DNA of 64,000 nucleotides from Enoplosus armatus (Eukaryota > Chordata > Actinopteri > Centrarchiformes > Enoplosidae), in contig NC_092186.1 of assembly GCF_043641665.1 (NCBI RefSeq), positions 15,636,001 to 15,700,000 of the forward strand. The letters run 5' to 3'. The position numbers and the translations under genes were made by a program. How positions within the stretch are numbered: the stretch's first letter is position 1; every line of letters begins with the position of its first letter. Below the pieces are notes generated by a model. The model saw only the letters and a list, made by a program, of their open reading frames with translations. It had not been told where the DNA came from and did no database searches. Positions 38,001-50,160 of the stretch are shown here, in pieces.

Positions 38001-40008
38001 CCACGGCTGGCAACACAGTCAACACTCTGGCTCTCTCTGTTGCTTGGAGCCTGGTTGTGATGTAAATATTATCTTGCAGCACTGTTTCCAAATCTGCCAC
38101 ACAGCAGTAAGCACCTTTGTGTCAGGATTAGTAATGGCTAGTTCAGAAGAGGGGAAGAGAAAGAGGGATGGAGTTTTTGAGTGCTACCCCCGCAACCCCA
38201 GAGACGCTTTGCACATCTCCGTAAAGGAGTTTTCGGGGGTTTGTTGCTCATTTTCCAGCCAAACTTCTTTATGATTCCAAATGGCCTGATGTCGCACACC
38301 AATCTGTTTCCTCATTGGCCTCTTTCACTATTCTTTACCCAAGTTCCTGATTGGTGGATAGAATGGATGTATAATGCGCTCTGATTGGCTCAGTGTTGTT
38401 CTGTTACTGAAATCACGATTTGCGATTGGCTGTCGTGCCGCTATGATGAGTTCAACTGTATCCAACTGCTTTTTTTCTAAAGGAAGATAGGAACGGGACG
38501 AAGAATGTTTCTGACACAAATACTCACTCTGACTGCAGATTAAGGCTACTGGGAAGGATGAATTTCCAGCCAACTATTAGCAGTAATTTTCCTTTGATTG
38601 AAAATGATCATTGATTTTCACCAACGGATGTTACCATGTTGGGTCACAGTATGGCAGTAGTCAACTCATTTCCACTTGATGATAACCTGTATGTCACACT
38701 GTATATATTTTCATAGAGTACTTTTTTTAAACAATAATAACATATATTTTAAAATCATTAATAATGAATAATTATAGCAGCTAGGTAAAAAATCTCTTCC
38801 CCAATTTCTATATACTGCTTTTCACAGGTCCCTACATGGAGTATATATATTTTCCTTATGCCGTCAGGCCATTGTCTCCATCTTACTACAGGGTGAGGTT
38901 CTGTGTAGTGATTCACTGCACACCTTTTAAGTCAGATATCCCTTTGTGCTGAAGAAATTCCTCTAAAATTCTCACAGGTACTTCCACTCATTCAACAAAT
39001 GCACCTTTATTAAAGCTATTATAAATCTAGTAACACTAAAAGGTGCCAACCGTACTATTGTTCCCAAATGAAAAACAAAATAGGCGGTTTGAGCATTTGA
39101 ACGATGTTAGGAGGAGACCTGACTTATCTAAAAAATCAAGGTTTATCAACCTAAGCCAGCCTTTCAGTGGGCATCTGTTGCATTGTCATTTGAAGTCACC
39201 TCATAGGAAGACGCTATTCCAATCACGGTTGCCAGTTCATTCACCCTCCCTCCGCACTTCTCTACATTTGCTGGTCCTTTTGTTGTCTCAAACAATCTCT
39301 GTACACAGAGGGAACATAACAAAGAGTAAAAGGGAAAAATTGATTTGCTGTGTCAGGTATAATAAGTGATATCTGAATACCTTTCACTGGTGCTAGAAAT
39401 TGTTCTGTTAAGAAAGGTAAGCTGCTCTTGAATTTTTCCCTGGGTGATACTGGCTTTTGTACCTCAAATCACAGGTGGCTTATTCTGTTCTCGCTCAGCT
39501 GACTCTCTCTGAGCGCTCTTGATTGTATATGAAGGCGGTGAGCTCAGCGGTGGTAATTCGCTGATGCTCACAAAGAGATTACTGGTGGCTGTGGTACGGA
39601 TAGGTGTTGCAGTGCCTGGCATACTTAGATTCTAGACTCATGGACAGCTTGCTGTGGTTGGCTGAAAAGGGCAGGTCCACTAATCTGGTGACAGTTTAAC
39701 ATACGCAATCTGTTGGTATGTGTGCACTCATTCACACAAATGCTCTTCCTCAAGCACAGACGCATCAGTGTCTAAGGCCTTGAAAGTGTCCTTGAAACGG
39801 TCTCTTTCTCCCCTCTTCTCTGCTGTTTCCTCTCCTTCTTGTGGGAACATATCTCTTTTTTTTTTCTAAAGATGCCCTAAATCCACTCCTGTAATTGCAT
39901 AGCATTTCTGTCTGCTGAATTGAGAAGAAAGAAAAAATGAGTTGAAGTAGAACCCCCCCCCCCCGGAATATTCTTCTTTGAATGTTTCTCTACTCTTTTC
40001 TCTGGCAG

Positions 40009-40103
40009 ATCAATCGAGCTCCGAGCTTTGGGACCGATCAGAAGATTGATTACGACGTGAAGAAAGGGGTGCTGCTCAATGCTCTCAAACTCCTCAACAT
40101 TCG
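40009..40103 (+). CDS. ttll7: ttll7 coding exon 9 (end of catalytic core)
   Basis: Residues 350-380 plus two bases read INRAPSFGTDQKIDYDVKKG then VLLNALKLLNI. INRAPSF is the closing ATP-grasp motif, with Asn351 at the metal site. The acceptor TCTGGCAG ends at 40008 and the donor GTACTG starts at 40104. The Arg codon is split (CG/A). Confidence 0.98.
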
Positions 40104-40911
40104 GTACTGTTCTCCACCACGGTCATACACACAGATAGACACACATGAATTGCATCTAGAGGCCCATTAAGTTTCATGTGCAGGGCAGGCAAGGTTCTCG
40201 TCAAACTTTATTTGGCTGAATGTTTAAGGATTTCAATCGATTCTTTCAGTTTTCTCTTTTTTGGCAACCCTGAAAATTTCAGAATTACTGTGATGCACGG
40301 CACAATTCAGCCTTTATTTGGTTTTGGTTTCAAAATGATGACACAGTAGTGACATTAGTCTGAAACTAACAGGAGGTTTGAGCTACGGACAAAAGGAATT
40401 GCTGTACTTTTTTTAAATGTATGTGTTGGTGCTGCTGTGGTGGATACAAAGACAGATAATGGCCAAGGTGCAAAGCTTTGCCTCTATTGTGCGCTCTGTA
40501 CACCCTTCAATCAGACACGCTGTGTGTGCGTGTGTGTGTATGTGTGTGTGATAGAAACAGGATAACAGTAAGTTATGCTATGTTATCTGTATTTCAGAGT
40601 CTACATTGTTTACCCTGCTCTGTACATTTACATAAGCTTCTTTTACTTTGCTTTGCGGGTGTATTTGTTTTCCTGTTTAGGTTACACATACTGTTCTTCT
40701 TGTTGTAATGTGTTTTTTGTACATATGTAGTGTGTGTGTTTGTGTGTGTTAGTGTTTGCTGGCATGCTTTTCTGTCCCCTGGCTACAGTGAGCCTGTCCA
40801 CTGATTGATCATCGCACACCAGACCTCTGGATCTCTGCTCTCTTTTTCTCTTTTTCTCTCTGTGCTTGTCTCCTCTTACTGCTCTAAATATAGTCTCAAC
40901 TCTACTGGTCT

Positions 40912-40973
<62 letters not shown>

Positions 40974-42016
40974 ATGGATCAATTACATGCAGCACCATAG
41001 ATCTAGTTTGGCCTAGTGTGGAGCGTGGTGCAGCCATCCCACATAAAAATGTGCTCCATCCTTCCGCCCAGCTTTAGTCGGCACAAACAAATCTCTTATC
41101 AAAATGATTTGTTTCATGTCTGATGTTTGCTGTGTTCCCACAGATTAAAAGGAGAGATTTGATTATTTCATGACAAATAAATCGTAGGAGGCCTTGAAAG
41201 GCGGCGGGGAGCTCTTTCCACTGGACAAACTGCTTATGTTCATGCTGGAGTGAATGAGGGCTTTGTTCTACCTCGCTCACTTTTCCCTTATATAGTAATG
41301 GCTTTGCTTCCCAAAAGGGAGGGGTTGGTGGTGTGTAGAGGTGGGGTCGGCTCTCAACTCTGCTCACAACACCAACTGTATCAACCTGGGATCAATTCAG
41401 ACCCGGCCGGGCATGGACATTGATAAACCTCAGCCCCCCAACAGCACTCAATATCCAATTTAAAGGGCCAGCGATTGACTAAAATGAATTGCCCTTTCTC
41501 CAGACCGCAATGGCCCACTTGTTCAGAATTAGCTGTCTGGTCCTGTTCATCCTGGGGTTTGTGTCTCTATCTTTATCTCTGTATTGTTGAATGTTTTGTG
41601 AGAGTTTTTCTTTTTTTTTTTTTTTAACTACCACAATGATGTGTTCAAAAGGCAAATTCAGGTCAGTCTACCAGTTGGGGATGAGACCTGCGTGTTGTCA
41701 AACTTGAAAACGTTTTTTTCTACTGATAACATCGGTTGAAGTATGTAGTCTTGTGTATTCTGAAAGAACTCTTACAACATCCTGTCCTGAAATACAAATG
41801 AGAAAGGGAAAGAACACTTAAACAGTTTAAGACAACAGGATTTCAGTCATAGTACATTTTTGTCACCACAGCAGCTAAACCTGTGACAGAAAACTAACAC
41901 AGAAAATGCACAGTAACGTTTCCATTCTTAGATACTGTACTTCAATGGTACTGCAATCTTTCCTTACATTTAAATGTGCAGTCACTTGACTCTGTACTTC
42001 TTTTATGTTGATCCAG
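40104..42016 (+). other. ttll7 intron 9
   Basis: A 1.9-kb intron. It holds a CA microsatellite at 40918-40965, a complex block around 41390-41540 and a poly-T run near 41612-41625. Confidence 0.8.
40918..40965. repeat. (CA)24 microsatellite
   Basis: A pure CA run of 48 bp. Confidence 0.97.
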
Positions 42017-42164
42017 AGCCAGTGATAAGAAACGCAACCTGGCCCAGCAAAAGGCAGAGGCTCAGAGACGGCTCTACGGACACGGGTCCATGAAGAAACT
42101 CTCGGCTGCATCCTCGGACTGGGAGAAACAACGTCACACACTGGAGCGAAGGAGAGAAGAGCTG
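42017..42164 (+). CDS. ttll7: ttll7 coding exon 10 (cationic microtubule-binding segment)
   Basis: Residues 382-430 begin ASDKKRNLAQQKAEAQRRLY and end DWEKQRHTLERRREEL. The many Lys/Arg residues match the cationic microtubule-binding helices described for TTLL7, which dock the enzyme on the tubulin surface. The acceptor ATCCAG ends at 42016 and the donor GTAAGG starts at 42165. Confidence 0.97.
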
Positions 42165-43403
42165 GTAAGGCATAAACAAATTATGAAACTATGAAACTTG
42201 ATTTAAACCTTCGTATTCACTTCAGAAGGATTTGCTGAGTAAGACTGTGCTTCACATTTATACAGTTACAAAAATTCCCACCTGGGATCTGCCTTGTAAA
42301 ACTACAATGGTCTCTTGCTGGCAACTAACCAACTGCATTGGAGCATCTGGGATGCTAAGCACCTGTACAAGGTGGTGCACTTTGACTATGGTCAAGGGAG
42401 TTAAGAGCGAAACTCATTCATTTCCCCACCCAGACTTTCAAAACCAGCCTGGGAACTAAAACAATGGCTGTACAGTAATAAGCCCCGATCATTAGTCATG
42501 AGATACCCTTTAAGCCTTTTAGGCCACACAAAAATGAGCACAAAAGGTGGATTTGCTTCAGCAATTAAGGGACAGGTGCTCATCAGAGATGTGTTCAGAG
42601 GTATCTTCAGAAACATTTAGTAAACACACCAATCAGTAAGGAAAAAAATAAAATTAGAAATTCTTATTATATAGGACATATTCACTTAAGTAAACAACCA
42701 GACAATACACCAGTGTGTTTGTGTTATACACGTCAGAATTGAAACAAGAAGGAGAAGTTGAAGGGAGAGGAAAAGCCTGAGCAGAAACGTTCTTCTTACT
42801 CTACGTTGAAAGAGTCAAAGACAGAGACAAGCATACCATTTAATTATTTTCTCTTTGAAATGAAGGAGTTTAGGGAAGCTTTTCTCCTCTTTATGGGGAA
42901 AAGTGGCAGCTACTAGTACTCTACGCCTCGCACCCTCTTTGATTAGCCTTTTGATCAGCCACGGCAGTAATCAGTGGGAATAAGGAAAGATGGCGTCGAG
43001 GCACCATTTTAAAAAGGGCACTACCTCATCTTTAAGTGCTGTTATGGCTGAAGTGCGAGACCAGGTTCAGGTCTATTGAAGGCACACATCGCTCAGAGCT
43101 CAATGATACTGCAGTGCCAGTGGTGGAGTGAACCCCTCCTCTCTGCTTTATGCCAAATAGGCCAACTGAGCTCCACAATTATACCTTGTAACATATTAAT
43201 AAGAGAGTACATGGAAAAATGCCTCTATAATTATGAGTCATTGGTAGGTGAGACTACATTTTTCTTACCTTTCTCCTCGCTTGCCTACTCGTTTTTAAGA
43301 CTTCTATTCTTTCTTTATGTCTGATTGAAGATAAAGTAGGGGTGGCAGTGACCTTCGCCCGAGAGATTTAGTATTTTTTCCTTTGGTTTTCTCTTATTTC
43401 TAG
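42165..43403 (+). other. ttll7 intron 10
   Basis: A 1.2-kb intron with no recognised repeat or gene. Confidence 0.8.
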
Positions 43404-43477
43404 AAAGAGCGACTGGCACAGGTCCGCAAGCAGATCTCCAGGGAGGAGCATGAAAAGCAACATCTGGGGAACTACAG
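43404..43477 (+). CDS. ttll7: ttll7 coding exon 11
   Basis: Residues 431-454 read KERLAQVRKQISREEHEKQH then LGNY, continuing the charged helix of the microtubule-binding region. The acceptor TTCTAG ends at 43403 and the donor GTAAAG starts at 43478. The last Arg codon is split (AG/A). Confidence 0.97.
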
Positions 43478-46400
43478 GTAAAGAAGAGGCAAACAGCCGG
43501 GGAGAGGGGGCTCTCCCTCCAGAAACTCCACCCACTATACCGATTCCTGCTCCGCTTACATTTATGGGGTCATCTGCAGAGCGCCAGGCTCTCAGGAGAA
43601 TAAATAATGCTACTGCAGAGAGAACAAACAAAAGAGAGCACCCAATGTTTTGAGAGCGTGAGATGGAAGAATTAAGACAGAGAGAATATGTAAAATAGAA
43701 AGGGAGAATGGAAATCAGAGGTATTGTGTCATGGGAAGGTTCAAATTGTTACTCCTCTATGCACAATATTTCAGCATTGCAGAAATTCAAATTAGCATGT
43801 ATACTTTGCATGCCTACTGCAAGCCATTCTCCATCTCCTCGATCCTTTTCTCCTGCAACTCCAGCTGGGACTTTGGAAGACATTGAGCGTGTCAGTTTTT
43901 AATAGTCACCTCACAGACGGACCAGATCCACCTTACAGCATGACTCAGCAACACCAACTTCTAATTTGCAGCTTATCCATTGCAAATTGTCAATGCTCCT
44001 TCACTCCCTCAGTTTCTCTTCCTGCCTCTGTCTCTTTATCCAACATGTACACACATACACATTTCCAGGTCTTGATTTTCTTTCTCTCTCTCTCTCTCAA
44101 TTTCTTGCACACACAGACAGACACACACACGCCTACACAATTGGCTCACACACACTTACCCTTCTTGCTGTCACACCAAAGTGTAAGTGACTTCTTGACT
44201 CATCACTTGACTGAATGGCTAGTCAGAATGCTGATCCCAGCCTGCATGAAGTGCTGTCACCTCCTTCCTCTTCTCCGACACGCAGCCAGACAGTCAATCA
44301 GACAGGCTGAGGTCTGTCTGGAGCACCCCTAATAAAGACCTCTTAGCATTCAAATGGTGTCCTGGCGCTGCACTGGAGTCTGATTAACACACTGCTTCTC
44401 ATTAGATGAGTTCGGGTAATGAACTTACTTACATTCGGCTATTAGATGAAACTTGCATCAGGTACAGACAAGCCAGGACCCTGTGGCATCAGAGGGAAAC
44501 CCAGCTGGTTGATGCCATTGTTGATGCTCATTTAACATTATTTAAGCAGTTGGAATCAGGAGGTTTGAGAGACACTGTTGACCAAGACGAAGACATCTTT
44601 TAACTGATGTAAGGGGAATATGAACATTAGTTTTGTCTTGAGGCAAATTGGGAACATGTGAGAGGAAAATAAGCTTCAGCCTTAACATTTTATTTATAAA
44701 ATATTGCTGGGTCACCCTCACATAAAATGTCCATATGTTCAGAGATGGAAGGTGCCAAAAAGAGGGAGCAGTTAACACCCACTATTAAAGTGTTGACCTT
44801 ATGCTTTTCACTCAAGTGATTTATGTTGCTCTTTGAGGATTGACAAGTTCTGCCTCTTTTCATATATTATCATTTCAATTCAGTTTATCCGGCTGTTATG
44901 AAGAAACTTTCCCCACATTTCTCAAAGTGTCTCTCAAGAGGAAGAAAAGAATCTGGTCCATGTACCTTAAAGGTGGTTGAAAATATGGCAGTTACAAAAA
45001 CTTGCATATAGGATAGTGCCAAGGGCAGGAAATAAAGTGACTGGTTCATCTCAGGTCTCTCATCATTCAGTAGTTGCTTGATTTGAACTGCACTAACTAA
45101 AGTAATGCATAGAATTGGGTCAACTTCTCAACAATATGGAAATCATGAACCCAGAACAGCATCTCTGCATAAAATTGTTAAGTGGCAGATGGGGTGCAGT
45201 AAAAGTTTTAATGGGGAAACTGTGCAATATTAAACTTGACTTGGCATTGTACTTGCACTATAATATACAGCTCAGATGCTGATATGTGTGAATAGCTTAG
45301 TAGTAATAGCTTAGTAATCAATGTTTACAAAAATCAGCCTGTTAGCTTGGTCGTCATGACAGAAAATGTCCTGCTGCTGCATAAACATTGCATCCAACTC
45401 TATATCTTTGTGTTTTTTAAAAGGAGATCTGTACTTAAACTTTATCTCCCTGTTGATTCAAAAGGCCAACTCGGGAGAAGTCTGGCTCTAAATGCATCTG
45501 TGCAGACGCCAAACTATTTCCCTGCTTTTACACTCCACACTGGCCAGTGCTTATTTTGGTTAAAACACTCATTGTTTTGATTTGATGGCTAAAGTGATGG
45601 CTTGGGGGGAATTTGGAGATGTATTATGAGGATAACCAGGCTGAGGTTTATACATTTTCCTAATCCCCCCTAGTCCAAAGATAAACACTGTGCACTGTTA
45701 AAACTAAGCAGAACTATGCAGAACGTGTGAATAGGCACATTAGCAAAATGCAACAAACGTTTAAGTGCACATCTCAGTGAGTGTATGTCTGTGGGAAGCA
45801 GTGCGTTAATGCCTTACTCCATGTGAAAAGACTTGCTGAAGTTTGTTCAATTTCTTAACTCAAGGTCTCCATTAATACTTCTTTCTTACTCTGTTCTCTC
45901 TGCTGCCTCTTCTCTCATTCCCCTCCACTGATCCTGCCTCTCACCTTTCTTTTGTCTCAATATTATTTCACACCTCTCATTGAAATACTTATAATTCTCT
46001 CCGTCTGTTTCTCCTCCTGCTTGCTCTTTTACTCCCTCCTGCTGTGCCTCGACCTCTCTGTGCCTCACTCCATCCACTCCTCCCTCTTATTTCATCAATT
46101 TCTTCCACTCTCCATCTTTGTATTCCTTTTCTATTTCTTTCTTGCTCATTTTCTTCATCTGTCTGTCTCTTTGCCAACCCTTCCTCCACTCTTTTTCTTA
46201 CCCTTCTTCTTTTCTTCTGTCTCCCTCCCAATTCTGTCACCACTCCTCTTCTCACCTTGTATCCCTCTTTTGCTGAACCCCAATCCCCCTCTTCTCTTTC
46301 TTTCTCTCCACCCCATCACTCCCACCCTAATTTTTTCTCTCTCTCTCTATTTCATCATTTCTTCTCTTTACCTTCTCATCCCCTTTCTCCCTGCATTGAT

Positions 46401-46491
46401 GACCCTCCTTCTTCTCGCCTTTTCTTCCCCTTCTTTCTCCACTCCTCCCTCACTCTCCTTGCTTTTCTCTCTGTGTCTCTGCGGCCTACAG
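43478..46491 (+). other. ttll7 intron 11
   Basis: A 3.0-kb intron. Its last 600 bp (about 45880-46480) is almost continuous pyrimidine-rich DNA leading into the acceptor CCTACAG. A smaller CT patch is at about 44080-44100. No exon was recognised. Confidence 0.85.
45880..46485 (+). repeat. long pyrimidine-rich (TC) tract before exon 12
   Basis: About 600 bp dominated by C and T on the plus strand (CTTCTTTC, CTCCCTCC and similar), low-complexity but not a simple repeat. It ends at the 3' splice site of exon 12. Long open frames in it on both strands are composition artefacts. Confidence 0.9.
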
Positions 46492-46627
46492 ACGTATTTA
46501 CCCCCCAGACGACAAGCTGCTGTTGGAGAAGTATGAAAGCCTGCTCTCGGCCGCCTTTCAGACCTTCCTCGCCGGGCGAGCTGCCTCACTTCAAAAGGAA
46601 ATGAATAATCCTCTGAAACGAATGAAG
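46492..46627 (+). CDS. ttll7: ttll7 coding exon 12 (ends at a probable GC donor)
   Basis: Residues 455-500 read RRIYPPDDKLLLEKYESLLS, AAFQTFLAGRAASLQKEMNN then PLKRMK, closely following human TTLL7. The acceptor CCTACAG ends at 46491. In human the next residues are EEDIL, which begin the next exon here. That fixes the exon end at AAG 46625-46627, followed by GCACGT, so the donor dinucleotide is GC, not GT. Nearby GT sites at 46632 and 46636 would shift the frame. An in-frame GT at 46640 would add four residues (ARTS). Confidence 0.93.
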
Positions 46628-49489
46628 GCACGTACGTCAGTGGCAGACTGTCACGCACACACACACATCATAGAAACCTGCAGAGACCCACACACAAACA
46701 TATACACACAATATGCAGACACTTGTGGACAAGCACATGCCAAAGAAAAGAAACACACACGCATTTCTATTAAGATTCTGCCCACAGAGACAAAAAAGGA
46801 TGCGCAAATAATGCGGAAAGTGTGCCGCAGTCCTTCGTATTTGTTAGAAGGTCTGACAGAATGTCCTTTTTCTCCTCTATCTGCCTCGCTTTCCCACTGT
46901 CATTCACTCTGTCTCTCCACAAATATTTATTGTGCTGTGTACATGAGCTTTTAAAAGCAAATCCAATCCCACACAACAATGTCATTTTTGTTTCTTTACA
47001 GTCAGACACTCTTCAGTTTTTGTATCTGCCTGTCTTATTTTTTTCTTTCTGTCAAAGTTAGTTGTGAAGAGGCTTCAAAGTTGTACAGTTACTGCCTACA
47101 TATTTGAATGTACTTTCCAACATTTCCCACAAAAAGATTCAGGGACACACCTTTGAATGTATACATTTGAGTACATGCACACACAAACCTGTGTGGCTAT
47201 AGATATGTGCATGTTTGTACAGGGGTAGAAGTCATTGTATGCAATCAAATGCCAAAGCCTCTCTGGTATGAGGAGGAATGTAGCTTCAGTTAAACTTTGA
47301 AGGTAAAGGTATGAAAAGATTTTGCAAAGGAGAGAAGGCGATTTCCTTACCACACAACATTACAGGAGAGAGGGGGAGAGTACGGAGAACAGAGAGGAAT
47401 GTGGAGTGTTTAAATGGTGACGAGAGAAGGATGAGAAAAATAGTCGAGTAAAAGGATAGTGAGATGCTGATAAAGATGTTGAAAAGTTGTTTTGTCACTT
47501 TTGTATTTTTTGTAAAATACTTTTTGAAGTATTGTGACAGACTTCTATTATGAATACACTTTATGAATCAGGATGCCTTGAGTACAAAAAGTAAGCAATG
47601 GAAAGAGGCAATTTTCTGTTTTCAAGTCTGGTTATGTATTCAAAAAGAACAAATCAATGAAACAAAAAGATACGGAGAAAGGCATTGTGGGATATTAAAA
47701 CACATGGAGGGAAGACGCATTGATGAGTAGGAAAGACACGGATGAAACAAAAAACCTTAAACGTTTTTGGCAACTGAATAGTAATAGGGAATACTGAATA
47801 TGGATATTTTTGACAGTCGTATTGACATTACAAATTCATATCAAAGCACTGGGAGGAGATGTCATATGCAACTACTGCAGCTTTGGTAGAAACAAACCTA
47901 CCTCAACAGCCTCCAGCCCTTTGCCGTTTGTTTTCCAGGAAGTTATTGTGTGTCCTTTCAAGAGTGGAATTTTTATAGAGATGTCAATCAAATCAGGCAG
48001 ACTCGCAAACACCAGGCCGAGGTAAGTTTAATTTAGTCAACACACAGAGATGTGGCTCTCGTTCAAAGTAGGAAGGGAGAAAGACAATAAGAACAAAGGA
48101 CGCTCTACAGTTTGCTATCTAATAACATGATCATGAGTGACAACTACACTGCCCTTATTAAGGGAGTGTGAGATACTCATCTTGGCAATTTATAGTAAAG
48201 AAAGGATGTTTCTGAATTTGAATACGGTGTTCAGCAGACCACAAATAATGCATTTAATTAAAATATTTAAATATTACCTTATTTTTATGTGACTTGTTAG
48301 GAAATTAGCTAGCTAATGTTAGCATTATCTCTCTAGCAGTTGACCTTTGGTATGTAGCTTTACTTCCTACGTGAAAGTATAAGTATAAATTATTAAGTAT
48401 TAATTATAAAAGTATTAAGTGAGTAAAATTAAGTATTTTGTGCACCAGTCCCAGTGCTTTGGCCTATAACCCTGGTGGGATCTATAATTTATCATCTGAC
48501 GTATATTGCCTGTTTGGCTAGTTTTTCCTGTTGCAAGGGGCCAGAGATCATTTGCCAGTGTGCCATCAACATATTTGTCAAGTCTGACAGACATTGTACC
48601 CGCAAGACTCATGTTTGCTGCCTTTGTGGGCTTCTCAGGGCCATGAATTGAAAAATGTCATGGATTGTCACACTATCCAAGAAAATAAAGTGTGTGTTGT
48701 AATCCTAGTGATAAGATGCTGATGCACTGCAGAGCACCCTTTCTGGCTTCATTGCTGTGCTGCAGACAACGCAGCTGTGGGTTACACTGGTTTCTACAGG
48801 GTTTGCATCACCCCTCTCCCCACTTCCATTACAGTTAGGTTGACAGGTATGCATCAAATCGTTAGTTCTGTTGTTAGCTATCTATGTTTTCCTACTTGCT
48901 CAGCTGATGTCTTCCCATTTCTACCGTTTTCCACGCATAAATACTGAAAATAAAAAATAAAAATGTTGTTGAGCAGGTGCATGCTCAGCTGGCCTGTAGT
49001 GCTCTGACAATATAATAAAACAGCACTAGTACACAAACTGCAAGTGTTGTCTGGGAGCACTCTACAATCAGTACTATGCTAGTGCTGTAAATGTACATAA
49101 AGCAGAGGGATATTAAGAATCTGTAAGGCTCATTTGTTTTTAGTTTTTAACCATTTTCACAGTTAAGTTAAGCAGTCTGGAGTAGTCTAGTAGATAGCTT
49201 TAAATAGATTTCCACATCAGATTTTATGATCTTGTGAATCTAGAAATTCTGTTTCCCGCTGTAAGAGGACTCTGTTCACTACAGTGTACGGTTCACAGAC
49301 GGCTCTTGATGAGGACAGCTCAAAATGTACTTCCAGTAATAGACAGTAAAGAGGAAAAGAGGAAGAAAACACCAAAGAGCTGCTGACTGTGTTGCACATC
49401 AGGCAGAATTAAAAACACATCGTTGATGCGTAGCGCCTGAAACCAGCCAGTATCATCCAACTGCAGAGCATCTGCATTATGTTTTCGGG

Positions 49490-50160
49490 TTGTCCATCTG
49501 TCCGTCTGTCCCATTCTCATGAACGCAATATCTCAGGAACACCTTAAGGGAATTTCTTCAAATTTGGCGCAAACGTCAACTTGGACTCAATGAATGACTC
49601 AATGGACGTCAACTCTGCAGGAATGTCCTAAAACCCGGACATTAGTTTGCATTTGTGCACTTCCGGTTCCCTCGCCTCAAAGTCAATGAGGTTTTCTTGA
49701 ATGGGTTTTTGGTTAGATGCCTAACCAAGTATCAAACTTTTGTTTGCCACAGGGCATATTTTCTGCAATAATCCAAAATCCATTGGAAAAATCCAAATGC
49801 CTTTTTGTCAAGGGAATCAGGGAGATGCTAACTTCTGGATTGGCCTACAAAAATACATCATCCCTGCAGCTCTATTTGGTTGTCAAAGGTCAACTTCACT
49901 GTAACCTCACAAAACACATTTTTGGCCGTAACATAAGAATTGATGCAGTAATTATGACAAAACTTCACACAGATGTTTAATGGGATACAACAATGAAGGT
50001 ATGACATTTTTTATTCCCAAAGGTCAACTTCACTGCGACATCATGGGAAAACACTTTTTTGGCCATTATTCAACACCATAACTCAGAAGGGGAGATTGTG
50101 ATCATATTTCACAGTTGGTCAGACACTGAAATACTTTTGACTCAAAGGTATAATTTAAGA
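49490..50160. repeat. dispersed fish repeat with internal GGTCAA...TCACTG units
   Basis: Words CTGTCCGTCTGTCCCATTCT, GAACGCAATATCTCAGGAAC and AATTTCTTCAAATTTGGCGC match a common teleost repeat. Inside it the unit GGTCAACTTCACTG occurs twice (about 49888 and 50022), each followed by CATTTTTGGCC-like words. The family is not assigned. Confidence 0.65.

Larger units (their letters stand above)
29515..40008 (+). other. ttll7 intron 8 (10.5 kb, the longest in the window)
   Basis: It contains CA/TG microsatellites at 30208-30244, 30877-30926 and 34939-35059, a GAA run at 33506-33526, poly-C runs near 30441 and 39953, a purine-rich zone at about 36780-37200 and a complex block at about 35650-35900. 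No exon or nested gene was recognised. Confidence 0.8.

Noticed and set aside
46044..46255. Arg/Glu-rich open frame on the minus strand
   Set aside because: Complement of the same pyrimidine tract; a composition artefact.
45952..46604. Long open frames of 186-194 codons before and over exon 12
   Set aside because: They come from the pyrimidine-rich tract, give Ser/Leu/Phe/Pro-only proteins, and are out of frame with the true exon 12 reading frame.
46628..46639. Exon 12 extended to an ordinary GT donor
   Set aside because: Extensions of 4 or 8 bases shift the frame. The 12-base, in-frame extension uses a weak TCA/GTGGCA donor and adds residues absent from human, so the GC donor is preferred but not proven.
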